The notes under the pieces were generated by a model, which had not been told where the DNA came from, made no database searches, and was given only the letters and a program-made list of their open reading frames with translations. 64,000 bases of DNA, from positions 32,935 to 96,934 of the forward strand of contig NZ_JUIV01000020.1 of assembly GCF_004151235.1 (NCBI RefSeq), given 5' to 3'. Of this stretch, positions 34,357 through 42,532 are shown one piece after another. Numbering within the stretch: position 1 is the stretch's first letter; every line of letters begins with the position of its first letter. The DNA comes from Flavobacterium anhuiense (GTDB lineage Bacteria > Bacteroidota > Bacteroidia > Flavobacteriales > Flavobacteriaceae). The translations under genes were made by a program, and so were the position numbers.

Positions 34357-34989
34357 ATGAATCAAGAAAATCACCTTCAAAACAGAGTAATTATAGACAA
34401 AGAAGTAAGCTGGGATAAAACTCAGGTTATTATGAGTAAAACAAATGCATACGGTATTATTGAATATGCCAACGAAGTATTTGTAGATGTTTGCGGTTAC
34501 GAAGACTATGAGTTAATGGGACAGCCTCATAATATCATACGTCACCCAGATATGCCAAAAGTAATCTTTAAAGTGCTTTGGGAAAATCTTAAAAACGGAA
34601 AAAACTTCCATGCTATTGTAAAAAACCTTGCAAAGTCAGGAAGATACTATTGGGTAATTACAGATTTTGAAATTGCCCGCGACGAAAACGACGTTATTGT
34701 AAATTATTTCGGAAGAAGACAAGCTGTACCGCAAGAAGTAATTGCGATGCATATTGAACCTTTGTATAAAAAGTTATTGCAGATCGAAGCAGCAAGCGGA
34801 GTAGAATTTAGCGAAAAGTATTTGATCGGATTCTTAGAAGAGAAAAAGAGAACTTACGTTGAATATATTAAGGAGCTGATTTACGAACATGAAAAGTCAC
34901 AATCTAAGTTTGCTAATTATTCTGAAGAAGAGGATGCAGGAGAGGAAGAAGAACACAGAGGTTTTTTCAGCCGTTTGTTCGGAAGATAA
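34357..34989 (+). CDS. Aer-like PAS domain protein without output domain
   Basis: A 210-aa soluble protein. Residues about 15-125 are a PAS domain of the aerotaxis (Aer) type: SKTNAYGIIEYANEVFVDVCGY, HNIIRHPDMPKVIFKVLW and SGRYYWVITDFEIAR, with the IIRHPDMP motif of FAD-binding Aer PAS domains. The remainder is a helical region (LIGFLEEKKRTYVEYIKEL) and an acidic-then-basic tail. There is no MCP signalling domain, kinase or other output. It is probably a free redox or oxygen sensor, partner unknown. It is divergent from dapD. Confidence 0.8.
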   Translation: MNQENHLQNRVIIDKEVSWDKTQVIMSKTNAYGIIEYANEVFVDVCGYEDYELMGQPHNIIRHPDMPKVIFKVLWENLKNGKNFHAIVKNLAKSGRYYWVITDFEIARDENDVIVNYFGRRQAVPQEVIAMHIEPLYKKLLQIEAASGVEFSEKYLIGFLEEKKRTYVEYIKELIYEHEKSQSKFANYSEEEDAGEEEEHRGFFSRLFGR

Positions 34990-35024
34990 ATTGAGTTATT
35001 TTTTAGGTTTGAATATTTGGATAA

Positions 35025-35059
35025 AAGTCCGTCTTGAGTTTTCAGGACGGATTTTTTTA
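35025..35059 (+). terminator. terminator after the PAS protein gene
   Basis: TCCGTCTTGA (35028-35037) pairs with TCAGGACGGA (35042-35051) with one mismatch, followed by a run of T. Confidence 0.75.
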
Positions 35060-35146
35060 TTGAAAATAGTCTTGAAGAAGTTTATTTTGAGTGAAATGGA
35101 AAATTAGAAAAATATTTTAGACTAAATTTGCTAAAAAGTTTAAAAC

Positions 35147-35560
35147 ATGCCAAGAATCCTTTCAATAGATTACGGACAAAAACGCACAGGAATTGCAGTT
35201 ACAGACGAAATGCAGATTATCGCTTCGGGTTTAACAACAATCCCGACCCATACTTTGGTTGACTTTTTGAAAGATTATTTTGCTAAAGAAAAAGTCGAAG
35301 CGGTTTTAATTGGCGAACCAAAGCAGATGAACGGACAGCCATCAGAAAGCGCTTCTGTAATTAATGGTTTTGTGACTCATTTTTCGAATATTTTTCCAGA
35401 CATGAAAGTGATTCGTGTTGATGAGCGTTTTACTTCAAAAATGGCATTTCAAACCATGATCGACAGCGGTTTAAGTAAAAAGCAGCGTCAGAACAAAGGT
35501 TTAATAGACGAAATTTCTGCTACAATTCTGCTTCAAGATTATCTTTCCGCAAAAAAATAG
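35147..35560 (+). CDS. ruvX: Holliday junction resolvase RuvX (YqgF)
   Basis: A 137-aa RNase-H-like nuclease thought to process rRNA 5' ends or Holliday junctions. MPRILSIDYGQKRTGIAVTD is the family N terminus with the first catalytic Asp (IDYG), VIRVDERFTSKMA holds the next acidic residues, and LIDEISATILLQDYL is the C-terminal motif with the last Asp. A TAAATTTG -7 element lies at 35123-35130. Confidence 0.93.
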   Translation: MPRILSIDYGQKRTGIAVTDEMQIIASGLTTIPTHTLVDFLKDYFAKEKVEAVLIGEPKQMNGQPSESASVINGFVTHFSNIFPDMKVIRVDERFTSKMAFQTMIDSGLSKKQRQNKGLIDEISATILLQDYLSAKK

Positions 35561-35656
35561 CGCTGTTCGTCGTATTTTTTATTTATAATTTAATGGTTTT
35601 TAGAAAATCCTAACTTTTATCATCTAAAAATTAGTTTTTTTTTGCAATTAAAAAAG

Positions 35657-35664
35657 TACCTTTG
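35657..35664 (+). promoter_or_regulatory. -7 element TACCTTTG of mqo
   Basis: A perfect TAnnTTTG 22 nt before the ATG at 35687. The upstream T run gives no clear -33. Confidence 0.5.
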
Positions 35665-35686
35665 CACTTTAAATAAAAATACTGTT

Positions 35687-37180
35687 ATGCCTGACGAAAC
35701 CATACGTTCAAATAGTGATGTAGTACTCATTGGCGCTGGAATAATGAGTGCCACTCTTGGAGTAATTTTGAAAGAATTACAACCAGATATAAAAATTGAA
35801 ATTTACGAAAGATTAGATGTTGCTGCAGCAGAAAGCTCTGATGCTTGGAATAATGCAGGAACGGGACACTCTGCTTTTTGTGAACTAAATTATACTCCAG
35901 AAAAGGCAGACGGAAGCATAGATCCTAAAAAAGCAATAAGCATTGCAGAATCATTCGAGATTTCTCGCCAGTTTTGGTCTTACTTGGTACAACAAAACAA
36001 AGTGCCGTCTCCGGATAATTTTATTAAAAGCGTGCCTCATATGAGTTTTGTGTGGGGAGATAAAAACGTAAATTATTTAAAAAAGAGATTCGAAGCGCTT
36101 CAGAGCAATCCAATCTTTGCTGACATGACTTTTAGTACCGATTTTGAACAGCTTCAAAAATGGATGCCATTGGTAATGGAAGGCAGAAGTGCTGACGAAA
36201 AATTAGCAGCAACACATATGGAAATTGGTACTGATGTTAATTTTGGTGCTTTAACAAGAAGTATGTTCAATTACTTAGAGAAACTAGATGGTGTTTCTTT
36301 ATTCTTCAATCATGAGGTTAAAAAACTAAAACAGCGTGAAGATAAATCTTGGAGAATTAAAATTAAAGATTTGTCAACGGGAAATACTCGTAAAGCGTAT
36401 ACTAAATTTGTATTTATTGGTGCAGGAGGAGGTTCTCTTCCTTTATTGGAAAAGGCAAATGTTCCAGAAGGATATGGATATGGAGGTTTCCCTGTAAGCG
36501 GCCAATGGCTAAAATGTACAAACCCAGAAGTAATTGCGAAACACCAAGCAAAAGTATATGGAAAAGCAAGTGTTGGAGCTCCTCCAATGTCTGTTCCTCA
36601 CATCGATACTCGTGTAATTGATGGTGAAAAAGCGCTTCTTTTTGGGCCATTCGCAGGATTCTCAACTCGTTTCCTTAAAAATGGTTCTTATTTAGATTTG
36701 CCTCTATCTATTAAACGTAACAACTTAATTCCGATGTTGGCTGCAGGATATCATAATATTCCATTAACGAAATATTTGATAGAGCAGGTTCGTCAGTCCC
36801 CAAAAGACAGAATGAAAGCTTTACGCGAATATCTTCCAACAGCGCGCTCAAAAGACTGGAAATTAGAAAAAGCTGGTCAGCGTGTTCAGGTAATCAAAAA
36901 AGATGAAAAAGAAGGTGGGGTTTTAGAATTTGGTACAGAAGTTATTAATACACACGATGGAACTTTAGCAGTTTTATTAGGAGCTTCTCCAGGAGCTTCT
37001 ACAGCTGTAGCAATCATGATTGATTTGATAAGCAGATGTTTTACTCACCAAATTAAAACACCAGAATGGCAAGTGAAATTGAAAACAATGATTCCATCTT
37101 ATGGACAGACTTTAAACGACAAGCCAGAACTTTTAGAACAGCTTAGAAAACAAACAGCAGAAGTTTTAAAATTAAATTAA
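35687..37180 (+). CDS. mqo: malate:quinone oxidoreductase
   Basis: A 497-aa FAD enzyme on the inner face of the membrane that oxidises malate to oxaloacetate and passes electrons to quinone. VVLIGAGIMSATLGVILKE is the FAD-binding GxGxxG, and ESSDAWNNAGTGHSAFCELNYTP is characteristic of Mqo. SPGASTAVAIMIDLI near the C terminus is the second family motif. The ATG at 35687 follows the -7 element; an upstream start at 35642 lies before it. It lies between ruvX and a FUSC gene. Confidence 0.93.
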   Translation: MPDETIRSNSDVVLIGAGIMSATLGVILKELQPDIKIEIYERLDVAAAESSDAWNNAGTGHSAFCELNYTPEKADGSIDPKKAISIAESFEISRQFWSYLVQQNKVPSPDNFIKSVPHMSFVWGDKNVNYLKKRFEALQSNPIFADMTFSTDFEQLQKWMPLVMEGRSADEKLAATHMEIGTDVNFGALTRSMFNYLEKLDGVSLFFNHEVKKLKQREDKSWRIKIKDLSTGNTRKAYTKFVFIGAGGGSLPLLEKANVPEGYGYGGFPVSGQWLKCTNPEVIAKHQAKVYGKASVGAPPMSVPHIDTRVIDGEKALLFGPFAGFSTRFLKNGSYLDLPLSIKRNNLIPMLAAGYHNIPLTKYLIEQVRQSPKDRMKALREYLPTARSKDWKLEKAGQRVQVIKKDEKEGGVLEFGTEVINTHDGTLAVLLGASPGASTAVAIMIDLISRCFTHQIKTPEWQVKLKTMIPSYGQTLNDKPELLEQLRKQTAEVLKLN

Positions 37181-37205
37181 GCTTTTCATATTTCAATAAA
37201 AAAAA

Positions 37206-37237
37206 AACAAATCCAGATGAATTAATCTGGATTTGTT
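37206..37237. terminator. bidirectional terminator overlapping the FUSC stop codon
   Basis: A perfect 13-bp stem: AACAAATCCAGAT (37206-37218) with ATCTGGATTTGTT (37225-37237), 6-nt loop. The hairpin lies across the stop codon of the minus-strand FUSC gene, so the terminator is partly coding. Confidence 0.8.
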
Positions 37238-39444
37238 GCTTTTAAGTCAGTTGTATTTTTTAGAATTTTTTCTGCTAGATTGCTCATCCAGATTAATTGC
37301 TCAATTACCATTTGTGCTTCCTGCATTTTGGCTTGACGCGTTTCTTTATCCAAATCGTCATCTTCTGCCAAACGTGTAAAATGTCTACGTTTTAATTCTT
37401 CAAATTGCAAGGTCACATCTTCTTTTTCGAAAAAAGTATCTTGTACCACAACTTCGTTTCTTAAAACAGAAATAGAATGATCTAGATTGGCTAGAATAGT
37501 TTTAATAATATAATTAAAAGAATCAGATGCAGAAGTGGTTTGGTGAGATTGAATATAAGTTGAAAGTGACGCTAAAGCAGATAATAAAGAGTGATTTAAA
37601 ACCACTAATTTATTTACCAAAGGCATTGTTTTTTGTTTCGACTTAGGTTCCTGCATCATACGCTGAAAAGAAGTCATCAGGTTTCCTATTTCAACAAAAG
37701 CATTTTTTCTTGCTAAACGATATGAAGTAGGAACTTCTCCTTTTTTATTATAAAAATCTGCAATCTCTTTTAGGTAATTTCTATTGGCTCGAATGGTGTT
37801 TTCAATATGAATAGGCGTATTGATGAATTCCCATGCAGGCCATAAAAACTGATTAGCGATAAAAGCTAAAGTTGCTCCCGCGAGCGTATCTAATATTCTG
37901 TACTGAATTACTTCATTAATATCTGGGGTTAGAATTCCGTAGATAAATACGACGTACATCGTGACAAATGTTGCACTAATCTTGTAATTGATTTGGGTAA
38001 ATGAAATTCCGAGCAGCATACATACAATAGAGAAAATACTCAACGCAACATGATTCTGAATGACAGATACAATTCCAAAAGCAATAATTCCTCCCAGAAC
38101 AGTACCAAACATTCTGTTGTACGATCTCTCTTTGGTTAAACCATAACCAGGTCGCATGATTACGACAATGGTTAATAGAATCCAATACACGTTTTGAAAT
38201 GGCAAAAGTTGTCCAAGAAAAAAACCGATCAAGATAGTAATCGTTAATCGTATCGAATGTCTGAAAATTGAAGAAGAATAACTTAAGTTTTCAATTAAAG
38301 TTCGAAGCGGATAATATTGTGGCGTTAAGAATTTTTCAAGCTCTTTGTCTTGATCTTTCAGTTTGTAAGATTGCATTGCTAAAGAAAGCGCACGCTGGAT
38401 GGTTTTAATTTTTCCAACCTGATTTTTAGCATATTTCAGCATATTGGTCAGCATTAAAACGCCTTCAGCAGCTTCTTCTTTTCCTAATGATTTTTCGTAG
38501 TCAAAAATGGCAAATTCAAGAGCATCCAATTCGTTTTTCAAATCATGTTTGTCAACATAAACACTAATATGACTGACATTTTTTGAAAGTTTTTTGAGAG
38601 TCGAAGCCAGTTTGTAAGCTACATTTTGATACGTTCTTAAAACATCAGGATGTTTGGCAAATTTTTCATGAAGTTTACTGTGATCGAAAGAAGTGTATAG
38701 CGCCAATTCTTGAATTTCGACTAAAGTGATAAAAACCAAAAGCATTTTTCTATTCTGGCTCGTAGTTCCAGAGGTATTCTGGTTTCCAATGAGCATTTTC
38801 CTTAAATCTTCGTGAATAAGATTTAATTCTACCTGTACAGCCAGCTGCTTTTCTATAATTGCTTTCCTGTTGGCTTCTGGACTCCATAAATCGCCTCTTA
38901 ATTTAAGGTATTTGGCAGTGAGTTTTATTCCTTCGGCAATTTGTAATTCTACATATTTATAAGGCTGTACGAAATGAAAAACAAGGGATACTATTAAATA
39001 TAGAATTCCTCCAATAAAAATGAAACCTGAATATTCAAAAGCTTCCCAACCTTCGTGCAAATGTCCAAAAGATAAGGAAATCGATAATAAAGCTGAGAAA
39101 GAAATTAAGGTAGCTCGCTGTCCGTAAACCGAAATCATGGAACATAAAAAAAGCAGAAATCCTAAAAAGATATAAAAAAGTAAAGGAAACGGATAAACGA
39201 GATTTACCAAAAGATTAACTCCAGAAACAATAAAAGAAGCGGCAATTAACCCTTTTATTTTATGGCTGAGAGAACTCGGAATGTCGCTGGGATAAGTGTA
39301 AAATGCACCAAGCGCAATTGTAAATCCGATTTCAAAATGACCAAGAAAATTTAAAACTAAAACAGGAACAACAGAAGCAATAGTTACTTTAGAGGCATTT
39401 AGAAAGGAAGTGCTGTTAGTAAATTTCGAAATTCGGTCAATCAT
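37222..39444 (-). CDS. FUSC family membrane protein (YccS/YhfK-like)
   Basis: A 740-aa integral membrane protein with two repeats of several helices (about 30-150 and 380-510) separated and followed by cytoplasmic helical domains. GALGAFYTYPSDIP-like, TITILIGFFLGQLLPF and NVYWILLTIVVIMRPGYGLTKERSYNR, with VIMRPGYGLT a conserved FUSC/YccS motif, are present. The YccS family is thought to act in efflux or transport of aromatic acids; function here is inferred. I start at the ATG 39444; the frame opens at a TTG at 39525 with 27 extra residues. Confidence 0.85.
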   Translation of the reverse strand: MIDRISKFTNSTSFLNASKVTIASVVPVLVLNFLGHFEIGFTIALGAFYTYPSDIPSSLSHKIKGLIAASFIVSGVNLLVNLVYPFPLLFYIFLGFLLFLCSMISVYGQRATLISFSALLSISLSFGHLHEGWEAFEYSGFIFIGGILYLIVSLVFHFVQPYKYVELQIAEGIKLTAKYLKLRGDLWSPEANRKAIIEKQLAVQVELNLIHEDLRKMLIGNQNTSGTTSQNRKMLLVFITLVEIQELALYTSFDHSKLHEKFAKHPDVLRTYQNVAYKLASTLKKLSKNVSHISVYVDKHDLKNELDALEFAIFDYEKSLGKEEAAEGVLMLTNMLKYAKNQVGKIKTIQRALSLAMQSYKLKDQDKELEKFLTPQYYPLRTLIENLSYSSSIFRHSIRLTITILIGFFLGQLLPFQNVYWILLTIVVIMRPGYGLTKERSYNRMFGTVLGGIIAFGIVSVIQNHVALSIFSIVCMLLGISFTQINYKISATFVTMYVVFIYGILTPDINEVIQYRILDTLAGATLAFIANQFLWPAWEFINTPIHIENTIRANRNYLKEIADFYNKKGEVPTSYRLARKNAFVEIGNLMTSFQRMMQEPKSKQKTMPLVNKLVVLNHSLLSALASLSTYIQSHQTTSASDSFNYIIKTILANLDHSISVLRNEVVVQDTFFEKEDVTLQFEELKRRHFTRLAEDDDLDKETRQAKMQEAQMVIEQLIWMSNLAEKILKNTTDLKATNPD

Positions 39445-39574
39445 AAAAAGAGGTTTACTAACAAAGGTAAGAATTGTAGGAGTGATTTTGGCATAATTAT
39501 AGATGAGATTTTTAATGGCTTGCAAAAAATATGATATAATGCAGTATTAGAATTATTCATTGACTATTTTTTAC

Positions 39575-39582
39575 TATTTTTG
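39575..39582 (+). promoter_or_regulatory. -7 element TATTTTTG of def
   Basis: A consensus -7 element 63 nt before the def ATG. The leader is longer than for most genes here, and no -33 is clear. Confidence 0.45.
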
Positions 39583-39645
39583 CCAGCTGAAATATCAGAA
39601 CTTTAATTCTGTTTTTACAGCACATTAAAACATAAATAAAAACAA

Positions 39646-40236
39646 ATGATTTTACCAATTGTAGGATACGGTGATCCTGTTTTAAGAAAAGTAGGGCAGG
39701 ATATTACACCAGAATATCCAAACCTAAAAGAAACGATCGCAAATATGTACGAGACGATGTACAATGCGTATGGAGTTGGACTTGCAGCACCGCAGGTTGG
39801 ACTGCCAATTCGTTTGTTTGTGATAGATACAACGCCTTTTAGTGATGATGAGGATCTTCCTTCAGAGGAACAAAAAGATTTGAAAGGCTTTAAGAAGACT
39901 TTTATCAATGCTAAAATCGTTAAAGAAGAAGGAGAAGAGTGGGGGTTTAATGAAGGCTGTTTGAGTATTCCTGATGTGCGTGAAGACGTTTACAGAAAAC
40001 CAACTGTTACAATCGAATATTGTGAAGAAGATTTTGTAATGAAAACGGAAGTGTTTGACGGGTTAATTGCAAGAGTTATCCAGCATGAATACGACCATAT
40101 TGAAGGAATCTTGTTTACAGATAAAATCTCATCTCTAAAAAAACGTTTAATCCAAAAGAAATTGAAAAATATTACTGAGGGAAAAACGTCTCAGGAATAT
40201 AGAATGAAATTTTACGCAGCTAAAAAAGCAAGATAA
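39646..40236 (+). CDS. def: peptide deformylase
   Basis: A 196-aa metalloenzyme that removes the N-formyl group from new proteins. All three motifs are present: GVGLAAPQVG (44-53), EGCLSIP with metal ligand Cys105, and QHEYDHIEG with ligands His147 and His151 and catalytic Glu148. It has the usual length. It is followed by the DUF5606 and mazG genes on the same strand, a group I recall as conserved near ruvX in Flavobacteria. Here mqo and FUSC lie between. Confidence 0.95.
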   Translation: MILPIVGYGDPVLRKVGQDITPEYPNLKETIANMYETMYNAYGVGLAAPQVGLPIRLFVIDTTPFSDDEDLPSEEQKDLKGFKKTFINAKIVKEEGEEWGFNEGCLSIPDVREDVYRKPTVTIEYCEEDFVMKTEVFDGLIARVIQHEYDHIEGILFTDKISSLKKRLIQKKLKNITEGKTSQEYRMKFYAAKKAR

Positions 40237-40296
40237 GTTTTCTAAATACTTAGAAGCAAAAAATAAATAAAATTCTTAATACTAATTTTAATAAAA

Positions 40297-40782
40297 ATGA
40301 ATTTAACGAAAATTTTAGCCATTTCAGGAAAACCAGGTTTATACGAATTAAAAGTACAAACTCGTACAGGTTTTGTGGCGGAATCATTAATTGATGGGAA
40401 GAAGATTACTGTAAATCTAAAAAGCAATGTAAGTTTATTGTCTGAAATTTCGATTTATACTTATGAAGGCGAAAAACCGTTAACTGAAGTAATGCAGCAG
40501 ATTTCTGTTAAAGAAAACAAAGGACAAGCTATTTCTCATAAAGAAGATAACGCTACTTTATCTGCTTATTTTAAACAAATTCTTCCTGATTACGATGAAG
40601 AAAGAGTTTATCCATCAGATATCAAAAAAGTATTAAGCTGGTACAACACGCTTCAAGCAAAAGGTTTGGTAACAGATTTAGCTCCTGCAGCTGAAGAACC
40701 AAAAGAAGAAGCTCCAGTTGCTGCTGAGAAACCTAAGAAAGCTCCAGCGGCTAAAAAAGCAAAAGCTAAAAAAGAAGAATAG
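40297..40782 (+). CDS. DUF5606 protein with Ala/Lys/Pro-rich tail
   Basis: A 161-aa protein. Residues 1-125 are the DUF5606 domain (NLTKILAISGKPGLYELKVQ, ADNATLSAYFKQILPDYDEERVYP-like region), conserved in Bacteroidota next to def and mazG. The last 35 residues are low complexity (EEPKEEAPVAAEKPKK, APAAKKAKAKKEE) with PAKKA-like motifs reminiscent of histone-H1 tails, suggesting DNA or RNA contact. Function is unknown. The tail is not a frameshift artefact, since the codons are unremarkable. Confidence 0.85.
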   Translation: MNLTKILAISGKPGLYELKVQTRTGFVAESLIDGKKITVNLKSNVSLLSEISIYTYEGEKPLTEVMQQISVKENKGQAISHKEDNATLSAYFKQILPDYDEERVYPSDIKKVLSWYNTLQAKGLVTDLAPAAEEPKEEAPVAAEKPKKAPAAKKAKAKKEE

Positions 40783-40804
40783 TCGTTTTTCTTTAAACAT
40801 ATAT

Positions 40805-40840
40805 AATCCTGTTAAGATGTTTTCTTGACAGGATTTTTTA
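40805..40840 (+). terminator. terminator after DUF5606 gene
   Basis: AATCCTGT (40805-40812) pairs with ACAGGATT (40828-40835), followed by six T. Confidence 0.7.
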
Positions 40841-40879
40841 ATTTTACAGAATCGAGTTTAAATCAAAAGAAAGTTCAAA

Positions 40880-41650
40880 ATGAGCAGAGAAAATCAGTTA
40901 AAAGCATTTGAGAGACTATTGAATATCATGGATGAACTTCGTGAGCAATGTCCGTGGGATAAAAAACAAACTCTTCAGACATTAAGACATTTAACAATCG
41001 AAGAAACGTATGAGTTAGGAGATGCTATTTTGGATAATGATTTAAATGAAGTTAAAAAAGAATTGGGTGATTTGTTGCTTCATATTGTTTTCTATGCCAA
41101 AATAGGCAGTGAAACCAATGATTTTGACATTGCTGATGTTTGTAATGAAATCTGTGATAAATTGATTCATCGCCATCCTCATATTTATGGAGATGTAAAG
41201 GTAGAAAATGAGGAAGAAGTAAAACAAAATTGGGAAAAATTAAAACTTAAAGAAGGCAAAAAATCTGTTTTAGAAGGCGTTCCTAGAAGTCTTCCAGCAA
41301 TGGTCAAAGCAAGCCGAATTCAGGATAAAGTGAAAGGAGTAGGGTTTGACTGGGAAGAACCTCATCAGGTTTGGGATAAAGTGCAAGAAGAATTGCAGGA
41401 ATTGCAAGACGAAGTAAAAACTGGAAATCAAGATAAAATTGAAGACGAGTTTGGAGACGTTTTGTTTTCTATGATTAATTACGCAAGATTCTTAAATGTA
41501 AACCCAGAAGATGCTTTAGAAAGAACCAATAAAAAATTTATTAAACGTTTTCAATACCTAGAAAGTAAAGCAAACGAATTAGGGAAACCATTAATGGATA
41601 TGACACTAACAGAAATGGATGTCTTTTGGAACGAGGCTAAAAAACTTTAG
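40880..41650 (+). CDS. mazG: nucleoside triphosphate pyrophosphohydrolase MazG
   Basis: A 256-aa all-alpha NTP pyrophosphatase with two MazG domains. It hydrolyses NTPs to NMP and pyrophosphate and limits non-canonical nucleotides or (p)ppGpp. ECPWDKKQTLQTLRHLTIEETYE is the first metal motif (ExxE), ELGDLLLHIVFYAK the second (ExxD), and EDEFGDVLFSMINYARF repeats them in the C-terminal domain. Its TAG stop overlaps the stop of the converging fnr-type gene in the sequence TTAG. Confidence 0.93.
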   Translation: MSRENQLKAFERLLNIMDELREQCPWDKKQTLQTLRHLTIEETYELGDAILDNDLNEVKKELGDLLLHIVFYAKIGSETNDFDIADVCNEICDKLIHRHPHIYGDVKVENEEEVKQNWEKLKLKEGKKSVLEGVPRSLPAMVKASRIQDKVKGVGFDWEEPHQVWDKVQEELQELQDEVKTGNQDKIEDEFGDVLFSMINYARFLNVNPEDALERTNKKFIKRFQYLESKANELGKPLMDMTLTEMDVFWNEAKKL

Positions 41651-42330
41651 TTGTCGGCCAATTTCTTTAAAGCACGAACATCTTTAAGCATAATTTTTTT
41701 ACCAACTAACTCTATTAATCCTAATTTATTAAAATCAGATAATAAACGAATACAGCTTTCTGTTGCAGTACCAATGATACCCGCAAGTTCTTCTCTTGTT
41801 AGCTGCACTCTTAGTGTTTTGTCGGTATCTTCGCCAAATTCATCATGTAGGTGCAGTAAAGTTTCGGCAAGTCTCTGTTTAACTGTTTTTTGAACTAAAG
41901 CAATTTTTTCGTTCTCAGATTCCTTTAAATCTTCGCAAACAGATTGCATCATATTTAAAGAAAACTGATTGTTATTATTAAAGAAATTGATGATTTCAGC
42001 TTTAGGAATAAAACAAACTTCCATGTCGGCAATCGCTTTTGCAGTCAAATTTGCAGGCTCATTGCTAATCATAGAACGCTGTCCAAGAAGTTCGCCAGAT
42101 TTTACCAATTTAACAATTTGGTCTTTTCCGTTTGCGCTCAGTTTTGAAAGTTTTCCAACACCGTCTTTTACGCAGAAAACACCATTTGTTACTTCGCCTT
42201 CTTCAAAAAGAGCCTCACCTTTTTTAATTTTGTAAGTCGTTTTGCTGCTAGCTAACTTAATAACTTCTTCTTTGTTAAGGGCTTTTAATGAGCTTAACTG
42301 GCGTACAATGCATTGATCACATTTATTCAT
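41647..42330 (-). CDS. Crp/Fnr-family regulator, FNR-like, CxxC...Ser variant
   Basis: A 227-aa regulator: N-terminal cyclic-nucleotide-type beta-barrel, a dimer helix, and a C-terminal helix-turn-helix (LTREELAGIIGTATESCIRLLSDF). The N terminus MNKCDQCIVRQLS aligns with E. coli FNR HCQDCSISQLC: Cys4 and Cys7 match Cys20 and Cys23, but Ser13 stands where Cys29 is expected. The barrel cysteine in EVCFIP matches Cys122 of FNR. The recognition helix keeps the Glu...Arg pair that reads TGA/TCA. It lies beside the ccoI gene and the cbb3 operon, whose promoters carry matching palindromes. The ATG at 42330 follows a TACTTTTG -7 element (42349-42356, minus). Confidence 0.9.
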   Translation of the reverse strand: MNKCDQCIVRQLSSLKALNKEEVIKLASSKTTYKIKKGEALFEEGEVTNGVFCVKDGVGKLSKLSANGKDQIVKLVKSGELLGQRSMISNEPANLTAKAIADMEVCFIPKAEIINFFNNNNQFSLNMMQSVCEDLKESENEKIALVQKTVKQRLAETLLHLHDEFGEDTDKTLRVQLTREELAGIIGTATESCIRLLSDFNKLGLIELVGKKIMLKDVRALKKLADN

Positions 42331-42468
42331 GACAATATTTGTTTGCTGCAAAAGTAAGGATATTTGAGGGTTTTAACCACCTTTAGAAGGTAAATTTATT
42401 ATAAATTAGGGTTAGTTCTTTTTTGAGCTTTTTATTTTATAAATTTAGGAATCCAATTTCAAAATAAC

Positions 42469-42482
42469 ATGACAATTATCAT
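42469..42482. promoter_or_regulatory. FNR-like operator before ccoI
   Basis: The 14-nt near-perfect palindrome ATGACAATTATCAT (centre 42475.5). The -7 element GAAATTTG (42505-42512, one mismatch) ends exactly 36.5 nt after the centre, giving a centre near -41.5 if transcription starts about 5 nt after the -7, as in class-II activation. It also lies in the divergent spacer of the regulator gene but is far (113 nt) from that gene's own -7 element. Confidence 0.8.
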
Positions 42483-42532
42483 CTTAATAATTGTGCTTTA
42501 ATTGGAAATTTGTGGCAAATAAAAACAAGTTT

